A DNA stretch of 29,600 bases. Source: Phycisphaerales bacterium UBA2396 (GTDB lineage Bacteria; Planctomycetota; Phycisphaerae; Phycisphaerales; UBA1924). The stretch lies in contig DDSG01000118.1 of NCBI GenBank assembly GCA_002343325.1, positions 1,298 through 30,897 of the forward strand, in the 5' to 3' direction. A program made the translations under genes and the position numbers. Positions 28,701-29,600 of the stretch are shown in pieces (positions within the stretch are counted from its first letter, which is position 1; each line of letters begins with the position of its first letter). Under the pieces are notes generated by a model, which did not search any database, was not told the DNA's origin, and saw only the letters and a list, made by a program, of their open reading frames with translations.

Positions 28701-29600
28701 TCAGGAGAGCGGGTCGGGCTTGAAGAGCTTGGTGTTGAGCGCCCAGAGCTTGTCGGTGAAGTTGCCGCCGAGGTCCATCGCCGCGCGCGGGCCGCGGGCG
28801 GCGGCGAGGGACATGGTCATCTTGGCGTCGATGTTGTCGAGCAGGTGGACGAGGATCGCCTCGGGGGTCATGGGGACGCGGGCGGCGCCGTACTCGGGTT
28901 CGCCGTGGTGGCTCAGGATGATGTGCTGGAGGACCATGACGGCGTTGGCGGGGAGCCTCTGCCCGGTCTCGCGCATGACCTGCTGGGCCTTGTCGTGGAG
29001 CATGATCGCGCCCTCGACGATGTGCCCGACGAGTTCACCGCGGTCGGAGTAGGCGAAGGTGCGGTCGTAGGTGAGTTCGCGGGTCTTGCCCAGATCGTGC
29101 AGGAAAAGCCCCATGACGACCAGATCGCGGTTGAGCGCGGGGTAGAGCGGGCAGACGCGGTCGGCGAGCTTGACGAGCGAGAGTGTGTGCTCGAGCAGGC
29201 CGCCGAGATAGGCGTGGTGGGCGCTCTTGGCGGCGGGGCAGCGGGCGAACTGCTCCATGAGGAACGAATCGTTGAGGTAGACCTGCGCCAAGGCCTTCAT
29301 CGCGGGATGCTGGAGGGTGTCGAGCAGGGCGCGAAGCTCGGCGAGCATCTCCTCGGCGGGCCTTGCGGAGCAGGGGAGCAGATCTCGCATCTCTTCGGGC
29401 GTGGGGTCGGCAGCCTCGATGTGCTGGATGATGAGCTGCAGGTCGCCCTGGTACTTCTGCGTTTCGCCTTCGAGGTAGACAAACCCGTCGGCGGGGAGCG
29501 AGGCGACAGCGGACTCGTCGACGGACCACATGCGGGAGGTGATCTCACCCGAGCGGTCGCCGACGATGCAGCGCAGGTAGGGCTTGTCGTTGCGGGTGCG
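28701..29600 (-). CDS. Partial OB-fold/HD-domain 3'-5' exoribonuclease (YhaM-like), N-terminus outside the window
   Basis: The frame is open to the right edge, giving at least 299 residues. The first visible residues (RTRNDKPYLRCIVGDRSGEI) belong to an OB-fold RNA-binding domain and continue into a KYQGDLQLIIQHIEA segment. The HD domain follows, with metal-site residues (numbered from the first visible residue) His129 (HHAY), His138 (LLEHT), His168-Asp169 (LFLHDLGKT), His231-His232 (LSHHG) and Asp255 (LLDNIDAK). The pattern matches YhaM/Cbf1 exoribonucleases of Firmicutes, whose full length is about 314, so only a few dozen residues are missing. An ATG at 29529-29531 in frame is internal and would cut the OB domain. 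It converges with the pseudopilin gene with an 11-base gap. Confidence 0.92.
   Translation of the reverse strand, partial: RTRNDKPYLRCIVGDRSGEITSRMWSVDESAVASLPADGFVYLEGETQKYQGDLQLIIQHIEAADPTPEEMRDLLPCSARPAEEMLAELRALLDTLQHPAMKALAQVYLNDSFLMEQFARCPAAKSAHHAYLGGLLEHTLSLVKLADRVCPLYPALNRDLVVMGLFLHDLGKTRELTYDRTFAYSDRGELVGHIVEGAIMLHDKAQQVMRETGQRLPANAVMVLQHIILSHHGEPEYGAARVPMTPEAILVHLLDNIDAKMTMSLAAARGPRAAMDLGGNFTDKLWALNTKLFKPDPLS

Noticed and set aside
1..29600. tRNA, rRNA, CRISPR arrays, insertion sequences, phage or defence genes
   Set aside because: No cloverleaf, repeat-spacer pattern, transposase or defence-type domain seen; all gaps are short and explained by promoters, leaders or terminators.

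Overview
This is a high-GC bacterial chromosome segment, tightly packed with 25 protein genes I can support and no RNA genes, insertion sequences, phage genes or CRISPR arrays. Several traits together point to a planctomycete, most likely of the Phycisphaerae: secreted proteins with a PGS-type PEP-CTERM tail ending in RRRR, a pseudopilin with an FTLIE leader and a C-terminal NDNHVEY block, a C-terminal dockerin-like D-x-D-G-D-G repeat on a secreted peptidase, a sulfatase, a C-terminal CxxC/CxxC zinc-ribbon membrane protein and flagellar genes. This placement is an inference; no rRNA is present to confirm it.

Layout. 1-1569 (minus): end of a flagellar cluster, read fliL, fliN, then a partial FliO-like gene running off the left edge. 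1749-6335 (minus): AlkA/OGG-type DNA glycosylase, class I glutamine amidotransferase, PfkB sugar kinase and glutaminyl-tRNA synthetase. 6436-11284 (minus): secreted TlpA-like thioredoxin, a methyltransferase translationally coupled to a lipoprotein sulfatase, and glutamyl-tRNA synthetase. 11373-19313 (plus): DUF418 membrane protein, an EF-G paralogue, a zinc-ribbon membrane protein, a membrane-anchored ankyrin protein, a small unknown ORF, undecaprenyl-diphosphatase and 3-phosphoglycerate dehydrogenase. 19465-21976 (minus): three tandem paralogues of a secreted PEP-CTERM protein family. 22207-23973 (minus): gamma-glutamyltransferase lipoprotein. 24101-26443 (plus): secreted M14 zinc carboxypeptidase with two dockerin-like repeats. 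26454-29600: small glycine-zipper lipoprotein, LON substrate-binding-domain protein, pseudopilin and a partial YhaM-type HD exoribonuclease running off the right edge.

How it works together. Most genes are housekeeping (translation, repair, cell wall, serine synthesis) and are not one pathway. A second theme is the cell surface and outside: sulfatase, gamma-glutamyltransferase, carboxypeptidase, pseudopilin and three PEP-CTERM proteins would all be exported.

The two most interesting observations are (1) the tandem array of three PEP-CTERM paralogues. Two of them have predicted promoters and structured leaders, and two have strong terminators. (2) A recurring TANNCT hexamer sits 5-6 bases upstream of the ATG of five genes that lack a Shine-Dalgarno site, which suggests widespread leaderless transcription in this genome.
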